Shown: piece after piece, positions 49,032-62,200 of the stretch
Position numbering within the stretch: the first letter of the stretch is position 1
Layout of the letters: each line of letters opens with the position of its first letter
Origin: Varroa destructor
Taxonomy: Eukaryota > Arthropoda > Arachnida > Mesostigmata > Varroidae
Reading direction: 5' to 3'
DNA: 64,000 nucleotides
Assembly (NCBI RefSeq): GCF_002443255.2
Contig: NW_019211456.1
Coordinates: 21,631,061 to 21,695,060, forward strand
The notes under the pieces: model-generated
What the model was told of the DNA's origin: nothing
What the model saw: the letters and a program-made list of their open reading frames with translations, nothing else
Database searches by the model: none
Made by a program: the position numbers and the translations under genes

Positions 49032-49613
49032 CTAATATATATATATATATATATATACAGAGAGATAGTTCCGGCAGGTTTCAAAGTGATTAATCATAGT
49101 GCGTTTCTTTGATATTGTTTGTTTTCTCTTACTGACTGCCTCTGCATTGTCATCCCGGCGAACAAATAATTTCGGGTAGATATTAGAAGCTCTATTAGGA
49201 TTCTGTGAGGCGGATGGCTTTGCAATCATCAGCTCAAGCGCTAGGTCATCGGTACCCACCGTAGAGAGATGGCGAAAGGTTCTCGTTTTCAAAGGTCCGC
49301 CGTTTGCGATGCTGACCTTCAACAAATATATCCTGCTATGAGTAGATATATATAGAGTGCTTAAGCGGCAAACGGTTGCAGGCAGAAGCAGCTCGTTATC
49401 TGTGAGCGCGTATGAATCTTTTGTACATTGGTATTTGTCTGACTGTCTGCCAATTGTAGTACGCCAGTCAAAAGAGGATAACTGGTAATTGTCGCAGGCC
49501 GCATCTTTTCCTGGCCTCGTCGTCAAGTCGTCAGAACAGCGAGCACAGCGATTGAAACTAAGATTCGGTGCTACCTCAAAGTGTGGAGTATGCGTTGGGT
49601 TCGATTGTTTTCT
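49032..49613 (-). CDS. Longest stop-to-stop frame of mixed composition, possible large exon
   Basis: The minus-strand frame is open from 49613 to 49032, about 193 codons, with balanced composition: NRCARCSDDLTTRPGKDAAC, ALTDNEL, TVGTDDLALELMIAKPSA. A strong donor, A|GTAAGA, interrupts it near 49128, and beyond that the frame runs into the TA microsatellite at 49035-49058, so a real exon would end at the donor. A possible acceptor (ccgaatcttag) lies near 49566. About one ORF this long might be expected by chance in a window of this size, so length alone is not proof. No domain is recognised. Confidence 0.25.
   Translation of the reverse strand, partial: RKQSNPTHTPHFEVAPNLSFNRCARCSDDLTTRPGKDAACDNYQLSSFDWRTTIGRQSDKYQCTKDSYALTDNELLLPATVCRLSTLYISTHSRIYLLKVSIANGGPLKTRTFRHLSTVGTDDLALELMIAKPSASQNPNRASNIYPKLFVRRDDNAEAVSKRKQTISKKRTMINHFETCRNYLSVYIYIYIY
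49035..49058. repeat. TA microsatellite
   Basis: Twelve TA units. They account for the Tyr-Ile tail of the overlapping minus-strand ORF. Confidence 0.9.
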
Positions 49614-49639
49614 TCACAACTGAATATACTTCAAGACAG

Positions 49640-49852
49640 CTGGTGCTGAAAGTGCCAAAAATCGGCTTGAAGAAGCTTTTTGCCTCTACGCTCTATGGCA
49701 AGAGACGACACGACTTCAACAGACAGTCTAGCTACTCTGCTGAATCAGCTATAGATGGACACACTTTTGATAGGTTTTGGGTGAACTCACAACCGGACTA
49801 TAGGCTGACTTATTGGGACTGGGATAAACGGTGTTTTACCTTACCTAATTAG
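49640..49852 (+). CDS. Candidate terminal exon, product unknown
   Basis: After a pyrimidine-containing acceptor (atacttcaagacag, AG at 49638-49639) a plus-strand frame opens in phase 0 and runs to TAG at 49850-49852, 70 codons. The frame is also open upstream to 49568 and before. The product is basic then aromatic-rich (LVLKVPKIGLKKLFASTLYG, FDRFWVNSQPDYRLTYWDWD). No family is recognised. It abuts the minus-strand candidate that ends at 49613; the two could be convergent parts of different genes, or only one may be real. Confidence 0.28.
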   Translation: MVLKVPKIGLKKLFASTLYGKRRHDFNRQSSYSAESAIDGHTFDRFWVNSQPDYRLTYWDWDKRCFTLPN

Positions 49853-52800
49853 TAAATATCTACTCGATAATTGATGGGTTAACTGTTTAATCTACTTACT
49901 TAGTGTTATTAACTTAATAAGTGATCTATGTTTGTTATACAATTGAAATTGCTTATACGATGCCTCGCTTATTGACGCAACAGTATTTAGTACTAGACAT
50001 TCCTCTGTTTTTCTTTTAACAGGACTTTTTATGTGTTACTATGCGTCTTTTATTGAAAGTTCAGTTGAAGAAAGATGTCTTCCAATTAGTAGCGGTCGAA
50101 GCACCTATTTTTGGCCAAGTATGGAATGTAAGGCCCTTTTTTCTTTTCGCCCAACTTGTGAACTGTAAGTTATAAAGAGCAAGTTACAGCAGTAACCAAA
50201 TGTATACGTTTTACTTGAAATAACAGTGTATTATTATATATATGTATAGCTCTTCCAAAATACTACTGCTGTTCAGTTGGGCGGTACATTTTATCTGAGT
50301 TGGAGAAATTGATTATCTACCGATCCGAACGACGCTGGTCTCAAGCGAGGCCGCTGACGCCTAAATCGACAGGGTCAACACAACTTAACTTTATTTGCCA
50401 AAACAATCATTTCGCTGGGTACATATAAAGATGAATGTGCCATATTAATCGAACGTATCTTCCCTGCAAATATATACGACAATAAAGCATAACTGTATTG
50501 GACGATATAACCGAGCAGACATCGTACTAAACGTATGCATCCACTAATCGAGTAGTCTTTGAAGGACGAGCGTCGGATCAGCTTAGGGCGGAAGAAACAC
50601 ATACTTTTAGTTAGTATATAATGGTTGGCGCATTGGATATCGTTATTCGATCCATTCGGAATAATTATACCGGCGTGAGTTGCTCAGAACGCGAGCGTTC
50701 GTCCCTGACGCGGGGGTTTTCGAAATACTCTCACCGACCTGATCGTGCAAATCGATTCGATACAAACACACACACGTTGTCATGCGACTACTGCCCTCCA
50801 AAATAAGTTAGACTACGGTACTAAATAGGGGTTCATATACAGTACTTGCCATATGTAAATATAGACAAACGTTTAGTAAGTTCTGCGTTCAGCGAATTTA
50901 GCTCTATACATTTTATTTTTCTGAATCGAACACAACACCGTTACGAGTGTTGTTCGAATGCTTACGATCGCTAATTCTATTACGCTTACGACCCATAGGT
51001 TAATAATAATTAAGACATAACACTCAGAAGAATGGGAGCGGAAACGCGGTCAATAAGACTTGATGAGGTCGCTGCGTTTCCCTCAAGAATCGGAAATTAG
51101 CCCCAGATAAAACAGAGCCATGCGGGCATTTAGGCGCCGGTACAGCGTCCGAACGGCCGTACGGTTGCATATCATCTATAAGCTGCTGCTGCTTCGGTAC
51201 AGGCCGCTGATCTTCGATGAACATAACTCGTAAGTTTATGCGTCGTGGAGATCATGACTCGTAAAGTATGGATACTATAATCGTAGAAGCCTCTACATCG
51301 GTAAAGATGATCAAGGCGCGTTCGGATAAACAAATGTCAAACGGTAGTCTGCCGCTCTCATCTAGCCTTGTTAGGCCGCAGTGACTTGTCTTGCAAACGT
51401 TGTCACATGCGCTGTGATGGACTGAATTTAGACACGCGTACTCGCAGATAGCTATAGCGAATTGTGGTTGAAAACGTACATACACAGAACAACAAAATAG
51501 AAAATTAAGATAAGTAGGCTGGATTTTTTTTTTTTAGGAACAATGCTGACGTTCAGTATGCTGACATAATACCCTGACAAAGCCGCGAACGAATCATTGC
51601 GAAGAAGCTTGTAGGTGACACAAATGTTCAGGTTGCATACTTTATTATACGTTTAAGCTATACTCTTTTTACATCTTGCTTATTTTCTTTGTTTATAAGG
51701 TTCGTGAAAATCTACTGGTACGATAATGAAATGTAGACGTGTTTTTTTTTATAAAAATGTACACGTAGGATGAAGTTTATAATATATGGACCAGTTTTAT
51801 GGCCAAAAATCAGGGATGCGGAGTGCAGGATTTGGTGGGTGGGAGTTCCACAGCATCTTAACGGTGGAATCTGCTCTGCATAATCCGATAGTTCCTAACC
51901 CTTTCCGGAGGAAGAAAGTGAACTATGCTAGTATAAAAGATTGCAATTTGTTTCGAATGTATCGATGGATCTTTCACTGGACCTCGACAGTGCATTGAAT
52001 ATTTTTAGGCTAAATATACCGGTACCGCTCGTAGTGTGTGTGCTAAGGGAGCCTGATCATTGCATGTTTATGGTATCTACGGTTTAGCGTTTATTGCCGC
52101 TAAATATACACTACGTATACAGACAACGCAGCTACTGCACACGGCCGCATACTGCATCTGTCTGCAGGAGTACTATTTTCTACGCGATGGCTGATGATCG
52201 AACGGTTGGTTACGAGCGTTATTCGGAAAATTTTAAATAAATTTATCTACTGCTCCTACCGGTAAAATCGATTGTAGGGTATATAGTAGCTATCGGAATC
52301 GTACTTGCCGCGAGTTTCTCCTTCTGTTACGGGTAAAGAACACTCGTTCAATCGATTGTTTGTCGCTTCGGAGAAGCTGAATTCGTTGAAATGGGTAATG
52401 ATCATCCCCTTTTTGGGCCCGATCCCGCCAAAGACAGTACAATTCGATAGCATTTTAGACATTGCTGCTTACCAATAGTCCTGTTCTGACCTGACTAACA
52501 TGGACCGGTCTAGGTAAAAGAGGCATCTAAACTTTTTTGACGCATGGTCGGACAAGAGCTTCGTTAATACTTGCAGCGTTTTCCCCGTCAAACTAAGAAA
52601 TAGTAGAAGAGTTCTATGTTGACTTTCTACAAAATAATAGCTCGTTTTACATTTGATTATATATTGTTATTATAAATTACCACTTGCACGCTCGCGTATA
52701 ATCTGTTTGAGCTATGTTTGTCACTCTAAAATACATGGAAATTGTACACATCTGTTAGTTTAGCTTCGTTTTTATTGCTTAGCCATCGATATGTTCATAC

Positions 52801-53856
52801 TTAAAAGAAACGTTACACGACAATGAAGTATAAATATGCTATTGCTGTTCAATAAAAAGTTAACGCAATTGGCTAGCACTATTCCTTTGAAACGAAAGAA
52901 GAGATCACAACGTTACCTATAGCACGCGCATTAGCCCTGACCAACACTAAAATGGGTTGGGTCGCTTTACCCAAACCGTTCACAGGTGCAGTTCAGGTCA
53001 CTACGCCGCCGATAGCACTGCGAAGATGTGATCCAGTAAACACCAACCCATATCCCTCGTCGACTGACTACAGCTAACTCCGCTTTACCTCAACTGTAAT
53101 GAGACAATGGCACGCCGAAAAGCCTAAATCAACGTCATCTAGATTCGAGCTGCACCTTACCATGCATTCTAGCGTTGAAACACAATAGGCTATTGGGAAA
53201 AAGACTGATTAGATGCGACGCTCGATTGTAGTTCATGCATAGAAGATACGTCCACTTTTGGTCCTCTCCAAATACAACAAAAAAAATCACAGAAAGATCG
53301 ACCCATGCCAGGTTCGAGCTCTGACCAGCCGTACAGGCCGCTCTGCTGTGGTGAATACAGCACATTCGACGAGTAAATATAATAGTCCGAGCTTAAAACC
53401 ACTGTTTTATTTCAATGTCTATAAATATCTACGCTAAACGGAATCTAAGTACGCGGGCCACTTACTTGATCAGTCAAAGAAAAAAATCTCGACACAGGTC
53501 TTCGAATGGCAATTTCAGATCATCGAGTTACTCGTGAGACCTATACCATGCGCTCTTGCACTAGAGAACAATAGCGATGCCAACAAAGCACTTAGATGGG
53601 TACATATGACAGTCAAATAGTCTTACGACTTCGGCGCCGGCGTTCTTCAAAGGTCATGAACTGAGTATACTGGCGTTTGGAACGTACGCCTTAATAATCT
53701 CCCAATGTTAGTAGAATGGCTTATTGTTTGCTGCGACTGGAATGGGAACCCAGACGAACCGATTATCACTTTACTTACTAATACAATGTTTGCGGTCTCC
53801 GAAGGAGTTTGTCGTTAGTAAATAATCGATGTCAGGTTAACGCTGTTAGAAGATTA

Positions 53857-53902
53857 TATATGACCTATTTAAGGGTCAAATGTTGACTAAATAGACCATA
53901 TA
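53857..53902. repeat. Imperfect 15-bp inverted repeat
   Basis: Arms tatatgacctattta (53857-53871) and taaatagaccatata (53888-53902) pair with two mismatches across a 16-nt spacer. Possibly a small foldback element. Confidence 0.8.
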
Positions 53903-55795
53903 AAAATGTTTAGATGAGTAGTAAGTGTTACTATTCAACTATGGCAGTTACCTCTACATATTTATTTGTACAAGTAACAAAGGTCGTATATCAAGGGATT
54001 CGTACCGTACGGAACTTTTATGAATCGTGAGCATTTGTGTAGCTTTATTACATAAATATAGAAAATCACTTTTTGCAGCACCTTAAATAATTGTTTACAC
54101 AAAATGGCGGCGAAAATGCTCTCTAGGAGAATCTCTAGATTTCTAGCGAAACTATATATTGATAATAGCACGATTTAAGTAGCCGCAACTCACCCTATTT
54201 TAAATATGTAAAATTAAAATTACGCTCTTGTAATTCTAAGCTCGTAAGTCTTTTGAAGTCAACGTGTATTGTATTCAATGAGCAATTTTGCAGCCTGAAG
54301 ACGTCTAAAACTTCAGAGTTCTGGATTGATCATACTTGTACCGAGTTGGGGAAAGTTCCCGCGAAATTTTAGACCTCTTTCACGCTCGATATTCTATCTG
54401 TAAACTTCTGATTCTGTCTAAAATATTCGGGTTGTTTTTTCGTTGTACCTCTGTTGTTTTTCTTAATTTTCATCATTGACTCTAGCAAATTCTAGCATGG
54501 CATCAGATGCTTGAATTGGAGATCACAAAAACTACTCGTTGTCACTCAAGATATGCGTAGTTGACGTCTACAATCGTATCATTGTGGCACGCCGAACAAA
54601 CCACTGGCAACAGCTTTACGGGAAAAAAAAAAAAAAGCTTTAAATTTGTACATAACGCGTGGCGAGTCGTAAGCGACAAACCGGACGGGGGATAGAGGCA
54701 GAGAGGTGTTCGACCGAGACGTAGACCTGTCACTAGCCATATAGACTTACTAGTAATCATTCGTTTTCTGCTTAAAATACCGCATGACGGAGTTTCGTGT
54801 AGGAAAAAAAAAACCGGTAAATCAGTTGTAAGATTACTCAGCAACTGTTCAATAGAAAGAAAATTACTTTTTAACAATTAAATTTAAATTAGGTGTAACG
54901 GTTCGTGTATCCCACTGGCGAACGGAGGGTTCTAGTACAAGCAAGGTCTTTTGGCTGCCGCTTGCCTCACGCCTGCTACGAATAGGGAACAAAATGCGAC
55001 CCCTCGGCCTCGCCCCCTGATGCAGCATTAACCTTAAGCTGATTGTCAGAGGGATTTTTCTGTTGATTAATTGATTTTAAATCGTTCATTATTCATTCGT
55101 AGACATTTTAGCCGAAGTGTACGATGGAAGAAACGTACACGATGGAAGAGTTCGTCTGTAAATGTGACATTAACTTAAGCTCTATTAAGGATAGAAAGGG
55201 CTACCAAAATCAAACGTACGGTAAACAATGGACGCTCTTGCAATTGCTTTCTTGGCGTTATTGCTGCAGACCGTAATATTATCCTTTATACCGATAACGA
55301 TAGGTACATATTTGAAACGATATAGGGATAAGAAACTTGTGCAGCTGCACCGAACAAACAGGTACCTTGAGAATACCTTTTTATAAGACGATAATACCAT
55401 AAAAATCCGTACAGTGCTTTCCAGCGGCGGTTGTCAATCGCTACTTTCGAAGACACCCAAAGCTATTTAGCAAAACAAGGCGGATTTTTACAGCTAGAAT
55501 GACTTACCTTTATAGGTCATACTATCGTCCCAAACTAGATAGGTCTTTAAGGTAAACTAAGAGTCGCGTCAAGCCGTCAAAGAAATAGTTCTATTTTACT
55601 CATTGTGGCCTCCCATTGAGATCAATTCGTCTAATGTCACATCCAGTTGTACATGGACTTTTATACAGCCTACGATAGCATCGCGACAAGTAAAATGCAG
55701 AAGTGCATATTTGCCTTCTGGTGGATTTGAAACTATCGCTGCTCATATGGATACATATATAATTATAATATATTCTATAATTGTAATATACATAC

Positions 55796-55816
55796 ATATA
55801 TATATATATATATATA
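55796..55816. repeat. TA microsatellite
   Basis: About ten TA units, preceded by a longer imperfect AT-rich tract. Confidence 0.85.
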
Positions 55817-58062
55817 CAAGGCATGACAGGGCACTTACAAGCCCGCGCCATGAGGCACTAACATAATCAAGCGTCACTTGATAACTGTAAGATTTTCGCC
55901 AAACAAATTTAAGCATTTTTCCATTCTTTAAAATGAAGATAGATATCCCAGTTTACCTATTTTACACTGTATATGCACTACACAAGGACATTGTCACACG
56001 AAGGAAAGGCCTGTCTACTTACTGTTTAGGTGGCTGGCGTTGGCACTCTGCATGACGCAGTAGATCAGCAAGGAATGCAAAAAAATCAACGAAGAATAAC
56101 CCATTGCTCCCTTTAGCCGATGCAGACCGAGTGGAATGAACAACACCTTTCTTGCCAATGAGCATGCTTTAGCAGGTCCACTCGAAAATATCCTTTCAAA
56201 CCACGGACAAACGGATCAATCCTCAGTATGGCGCCATCGTCTATAGTCGTACTACCCCACTGTAGGATCATCTTATTTGGTGTCTGTAGTCTACAGCAAG
56301 ATTACTGGGTAAGTACTGCACTTCCCTGCAAAGCGGGGGTCGTGGTGGTGCGCTATAGCAGTTTGAATCGCGACTTTGTTTACCTTAGTGGGTGAACACG
56401 TGCAGCGGCCGTTGCGGTCTGAACGCATTTTTAAATACGCTCCAATTTGCTACAACGAATATTAGGCTTATACAAAACTAACAGCCACGGGAAAATGAGG
56501 TTTCCTCAACATTTGAAGAGCTTTAACTAGCTTGTCGTATTGAGTAGCATGCGAATCTGTAAGATAGGGAGCGTGCGACACAGAGCCCATAGGATAAAGC
56601 TGATTCGTTTTCTCTAAACATCAGACACATTCGATTAAATCTCGTTCAGGAATAGATACAGAGCACATTCTAGGAACATAGGCCTATCTCGGTTGAAGTC
56701 TGTTTCTAAACGAACACGGTAAACTTCGCTTACTTCTGATGAGGATAGGGATATGTTCTTGGCAATAGTGCCTGCCTTGTCCGGATCGCGACTACATGCT
56801 CACGCAGGAGCTATTTGGTTTATGCTGTACATAATTATATGTTTTTAGAGAGGCTTTGTCAAAAGAGAGAAAACATAACAGTGAACTATAAGCACTAGAT
56901 ACGGGAACAATTTTACATTTCTTTGAACATATCAAAGCGATCGTCAAAGGCATCCAACTCGCAAGAGAAAAAGTGGTGATTCATCGAGGCAGTAAGATGT
57001 CCTTCAAAGTATGAGAAATCAGTGGCTCAGATTTTGTTTCTTGGAACCAGTTCAAACTATGTCGAGTACCTACATAGGGGAGGAAATTTAAGTGCGAGTA
57101 ATAATTAACATAAAAAGGTCGTCTCTATTCTGAAAATGTTTAGAAAAAATATCAATTATTATCTATAAAAATTCAGCTGTGAGACTTTCTAGAGTAGGTC
57201 AATGCAGGCCAAAATCTCCATGAGTGTTAGATTGGTGAAAACATTACTAGCAGTTGGTTTGGTACGAGATTTATTTGTTCAGTACTAGCTGCTGTCAAAA
57301 ATGAATATTTATTGCCTGAACCATTTGGTTGAAATATAGGAGAAGGTTGTTTAAAAAAACCAAGAACTCAATGGACTACGCAATACTTGTGCCCAGTCTG
57401 GAAGCTGCATTCACGCTTAGTAAAGTTTTGCTGTGCTTTTTCATATACGTGTTTTTTTTTTTTATTAATTTGTTTTTAATGCTGATATATACATGATTAA
57501 ATGAACGTCTCGTATGTGCATCTTTCCTTCATCATAATTCATAATAAGGCAAGTATCGTTCTTTGTAGCTTTCACTCTTTCTAGTTCTCACTGCTTCAAA
57601 TTATGTGTTTCGTTCTAAACTGGTTGGTATACTCAAAAGTGTGACCCAGATAGTTAGTGTTTTATCGCTTTTTTCTGTTTGTACTACTTTTTTGTCTCAC
57701 TTCTGAATTCTCGCAATGCGCTTTTCTGCAAAGTAGGGACCGGGAAAGCTCGAACATTTCAAGGCGACAAGTTTCACCATACAGACAGACAATTGCGTTA
57801 ACGAGGGTCGAAATTGATGACCTTCTCAGGTCATCTGCTATTGCGAGAAGTGTAACAAGGATCGTACCAATGAAAAAGAAACGAAGAGCGCCTTTCAATC
57901 TGATACAGTCGCACAATCCGAGCTGACGACACAGCAACCGAGTCCCGGGATATCGGACTTCTGACTTCGTGGCCTTCTCGTTCACTTTATCTTCGTGTTC
58001 GAGACGATGCTCTGCAGATTCATAGTACAAAATTGCCCTCCTACAGCGATTCGCCTGAACTC

Positions 58063-58063
58063 A

Positions 58064-58103
<40 letters not shown>
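58063..58103. repeat. AT microsatellite
   Basis: About twenty AT units with a G interruption near the left end. Confidence 0.93.
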
Positions 58104-58106
<3 letters not shown>

Positions 58107-58317
58107 GGAAGAAGTTGTGACACATTTGATAGGCTGTTTTTCGTAGCAGGCCCACAGTACTTAGCTGTCCTTCGTATTAAAGGAATGCCTGCTCCTACTA
58201 GAACAAAACAAACTGAAGATGGAGTAAGAAGAGAATTCGTTTACGAAGTACCAGAGAAACTTCAAAAATATTAGTTGTAGTCCAATATCTCCGAGCCAAG
58301 TATAACCCCACCGAGAT

Positions 58318-58863
58318 TTAATACAATAATTGCATCTCCTCAGACTGATTTGAATTTCCTTCCGTTGAGTTTTTGCCCTTTGAACTAGACTCATTATTTT
58401 GAAGCGAGCGTGCAGGCTTGCAGTGAGTGCAAGGCAACGTGGAATTGCCTCTATAATCGTCGTCACAAGCTTCCTCCTGGCCTTTTATCCTCTTCCATCT
58501 TGAGCGACTTTGTTGCTGTTCTCGTGCAGAGGCCGAGTAGATCCACCGAAAGTCCTGGCTGATATAGTAACAAAACGTAAAAGCATCACATAATATTACA
58601 TACCAACTACGAGTCACGAGACCAATGGCACTATTCGAAACTACTAATAATAATAATAATATCCCGCCAGGTGCAATTGCGCTGGTCTGGAATTCAACTC
58701 GTCTGACCAAGTCTTCAGGATCAAATCCTGACTTGTTTATTCTATATATTTTCCACGATTTGTTTCTTTGGTGCTCTGCCTTGTTGGCTGAACGATAAGT
58801 GTGCGACGCTCGAGATCCCAGTCTGGTAGGCGAACGATCCGAGAAACATTGAGCATCGACCAT
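58318..58863 (-). CDS. Candidate 3' exon(s), acidic low-complexity tail
   Basis: The minus-strand frame is open for 181 codons and ends in TAA at 58320-58318. A strong acceptor (ttttgttactatatcag) precedes 58558, giving a terminal exon 58558-58318 that encodes a charged tail: FRWIYSASAREQQQSRSRW, KGQEEACDDDYRGNST, NESSSKGKNSTEGNSNQSEE. A GTATGT donor at 58603 would make a 45-nt in-frame intron. If that stretch is retained instead, an AAT repeat encodes a Leu run inside a hydrophobic segment. No domain is recognised. The upstream part, before 58604, includes a short stem (caggatcaaatcctg). Confidence 0.3.
   Translation of the reverse strand: MVDAQCFSDRSPTRLGSRASHTYRSANKAEHQRNKSWKIYRINKSGFDPEDLVRRVEFQTSAIAPGGILLLLLVVSNSAIGLVTRSWYVILCDAFTFCYYISQDFRWIYSASAREQQQSRSRWKRIKGQEEACDDDYRGNSTLPCTHCKPARSLQNNESSSKGKNSTEGNSNQSEEMQLLY
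58644..58661. repeat. AAT trinucleotide repeat
   Basis: Five to six AAT/TAA units. On the minus strand they read as Leu codons within the 58318-58863 ORF. Confidence 0.85.
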
Positions 58864-58974
58864 GAGCTAGATCATCGCCACATCGCATATCATCACCATC
58901 GTCATCATGACGTCGCCTCTGCCTGAGATGTACAGGCCATCAAGCGTTGGTAGGCGGCACTAGGCAGCAGAAAA

Positions 58975-59292
58975 CTACCCAATCCGCAAGTTGGATGAAG
59001 GCGAGCTATCTCCACTGCACCGCTGTAGGGCCACGCCATTCGCCGCTCTGCGGAATGCCAAAACGACGATACCAGAGCCGAGGGTAGCCAACATGCCATC
59101 TCTTTCCTGGCGGGAGATACATTGCGCCAGGTGCAGGACCAGCTCTGGCAATTTCGCTCTCTGAGGCAGCAGCCGCGCGAGCGACAGCGGCACTGACGCC
59201 GGCTGCGTCGAGCGATGGTGGTATTTGGCAAGTGTGCAATTTCGCACCGACAATGATTCGGAAAATTTCTTTGGTACGAAGAAAGGAGCCAT
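58975..59292 (-). CDS. GC-rich patch with ATG in good context, possible first exon
   Basis: On the minus strand ATG at 59292-59290 has a strong start context (gctaccATGG) and opens a frame of about 105 codons (MAPFFVPKKFSESLSVRN) ending in TAG, with a weak GTAGTT donor at its end. The other two minus frames are also open: one of 184 codons (59459-58905) and one of about 116 codons ending at 59006 that is Ala-rich with strongly purine-first codons (SLDAAGVSAAVARAAAASES, then GKRWHVGYPRLWYRRFGIP). Which frame is translated cannot be decided by eye. It could be the 5' end of a gene whose 3' end is at 58318. No family is recognised. Confidence 0.2.
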   Translation of the reverse strand: MAPFFVPKKFSESLSVRNCTLAKYHHRSTQPASVPLSLARLLPQRAKLPELVLHLAQCISRQERDGMLATLGSGIVVLAFRRAANGVALQRCSGDSSPSSNLRIG

Positions 59293-62200
59293 GGTAGCGA
59301 CTGGGAGCACTTTGGAACTCCGTTTTCCCCGTCAGCGAGTCTCGAGCGAGTGACTACTGAGCGAGGGAAATGGTGAATGTTGGTCGGTCTGTATGTATGA
59401 ACATCCGTGTGTCCGACTCGTTGTAATGCCCAAAGCTGGCGACAAGTAGTAAATGACAACTTGCCTCAAAATTGTGCGTCTGCAAAAACGAAATGTACAT
59501 GTGCGTGGTCCTAGTTGGGACTAGTTGAGGCGAACATATGAACGCAGAAGGCGTCATGACCAAGTATGCCGGCTTTGAAACAAAATAGCCTTGTGGGTAG
59601 CCTTGTAGGTAGTCGCCGATCAGTACCCCCGGGTGTATGTAAACGGGCTGTGATAGCAAAGATTGTGAAACAGAGGCGGATACCATGGTAACAGCAGAAA
59701 TTGGCATTATTGCATATCAGCATACAACCAACATTAGTTAAGTTGGTCGGGTATTAAAGCACCCATAGCGAACAGAGATCATTAAGAAAAACGGAACATA
59801 CAGATGGTAGAAAAAGTAAATCTTTCTGTTGAGTTTATAAAGATGTTCAAAAATGCCGTGCATTTTTATGCAGAATAAGAGCTGTAAGCAAGTAATATGT
59901 TGCCCTTACCACAGGCGTTTCAGATATACAGTTAGAATAACCCGTTGCAGTACGTATCCAATCTCCGTAGATCGAAGTGAACCCCTAAGCTTCTAGCTGG
60001 TTTTACGGTAGATCGCACCGCGGGCGATCCCTTAGGGCAATAACTCTGTTACTTTAAGCTTTGCTCTCGTCTGCGCTTCAATTTCAAGCTATTAAAGTTT
60101 CCCCTCTATCTTTCCTTTCCCCTTTCTGGCCTTATTACTTTTTGCTTTTTCGGCTTATCGTGCTTCTACTCAGACATAAATAGCTTCTGATCCAATACGC
60201 GTGTGTTCTCCTTGTAGCTCTTTTCTTACAACTTATAATACGAACGACGCCTCTAGATCTAAGTGAAGACAGAAACTGGAGTATCTCGTTAGCGCTAACA
60301 GGCGTTCTGAATGAAGTTGATATCTTCGACTGCTAATTACCCTGGCTTTCTGTCAGTCAACTTGAACATTGGTTCTGCTTAGGTAGACCGGTCCTTGATA
60401 CACCATCTTTGTAAAAAAAACGCTATACCTTCGAGTTTTTTCATAACACCTGATTTTCATGTTCGAAAAATATAGTTGAAATTGCGCATCCGGAGTGTAG
60501 GAAGTCTTAAAAATAAAGATTTTTTTTTACCATCTATCTGTTGCACAGATATGAAGCTAAGATTACTTACGTCAAATACCAGCAAGTTGAAGTTGCGACT
60601 TCGAGCGTAATTTATACCGTAGTCAAACAGACTTTGGATACAGCTATTACCTGCAGGACTATGGAAGAACGATAGGCCAGACATCTTGATCATAATATGA
60701 TCTCATTATATTAATGATTCGATATCAGTCATAGCATAACTATCTATATCTAAGCAAACCTATCAGAAAATTGTACTATTGATACGTAACCAGTTAGTGT
60801 AACTTTTTGTGTTACCTTATCTAGCGTATTGTCTGAGACGAACACTCCATAAGATTTATCCTTCTCGATTAGCTACGAGGAATGGGCTTCAGCATAAAAA
60901 TCGAAAAGCTTCGGTATTTATTGTTTAACACGTATAGAAATCTACCATGTAACGCTGCATTGGGATAATAAATTACCAGAAAAGGTCTCGTCTTCAGAAT
61001 TATAAAAATTTTTGAGCAAATTTTTTCTACGTTATTCCGACCCATTAAGATCCAGACAGTCAGATAGTAGTAGATATAGCTAGGTTAAAAAATAGTTTCA
61101 TATATAATAACGTGGCAAGATCTTATTTCTCTGCGGCCTTCGATTTTTCGGTTGTTTGCTTTCCTTGACTAACGACAGTCAGATAACTTCTTCAGGCTAT
61201 TCCAGTGCTCACTATACACTCATGCTTGAGCATCAATGTACTTTAATGCTGACTTCAAGTCAGGACCCTATTCGATAAGCGGTCCATGGCTTTAAAACGA
61301 AAATTACTCTTTTTTCGTGTTTCTTCATTTGATCTAAGGTCGTGATATACAGTTCTAGTCAAGGGTAGCCCTGAGTAAAAATGAAAGGGCCATAAGATCA
61401 GCTTATTTTTCCCTAACGAATTCAGAGTTGCTGGGTTTGTGGAGCTCGAGAAGCTGCAAAGCTACAAACAGAAGGTCCAATTCCCTCCTGACTGCTGGAA
61501 TTTAGTTTTTGAAACGGATTACGCTTTTAATATTATATGTATGTTTCGATGTGCGGCTTCGTTTGTAAAACTGTGCACCTTCACAGTTTCTATTCCTAGT
61601 ATAAACTAGATGAAACCTACCCGCCAAGTTTTTAGCTAGAGCGCTGGCAGTGCATATTTCTAACCCTAGCAACAAAAGAGAATTTAAAAAAACAAAAAAG
61701 AACAGGCCTATTGGTAGTGAATCTTATATGCGGGTCTGAGGAAGTCCTTAAATTTATTTTTCGTAGCTTAGCAATGTCGAACTATAAATATTGGCCTAAT
61801 GTCTGATACACACGTAAGAGTTAATACTAAAAAAGGCATTATGTAATTGGTGCACAAGATGCAGAATGGAGCTCATAGAATATATCTTCAACGTAGTCAG
61901 CTTTCAGGAACTTATGATTTACTAAAGCATGGAGATGATTGAGTTCCAAGAGCAATGTCTAGTGAGTCGATAATACGGCTATGCTATATAATTGACAGTT
62001 TATTATCTTGGTAACAATTTAATTGAGGTCTTAAAGGCCTTGGAGCGCCTTAGTTGATTGATGTAAATGCAGCAGCAAAAGCAGCATCGTAGAAGAAAAT
62101 AATGAAATTTTAATAGATAATTTTTCGAAGTATATGATCTATGCCTGATGCATTTTTATCTCGTAAATTCGATTGATCGTTTGTGGGCATCTTCTCCATA

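Larger units (their letters stand above)
49853..58317. other. Long stretch without a supportable gene
   Basis: ORFs are short and of background composition (for example 54877-54542 minus and 57657-57926 plus, with a 58030-57662 minus shadow). The stretch contains the imperfect inverted repeat at 53857-53902, a short direct repeat (cgatggaaga) twice near 55125 and 55139, a TA microsatellite at 55796-55816 and a 41-bp AT microsatellite at 58063-58103. Confidence 0.4.

Noticed and set aside
53310..53325. B-box-like ggttcgagctc
   Set aside because: The third conserved block does not match and no cloverleaf forms.
58703..58730. T-arm-like stem caggatcaaatcctg with flanking caagtc / gacttg
   Set aside because: The loop is five bases, not seven, and no D-arm or anticodon arm fits upstream on either strand. 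It also lies inside a candidate coding frame.
58905..59459. 184-codon minus-strand ORF as a gene
   Set aside because: All three minus frames are open in this GC-rich patch, and its Cys/Arg/Ser-heavy composition looks like a shadow of the neighbouring frames.
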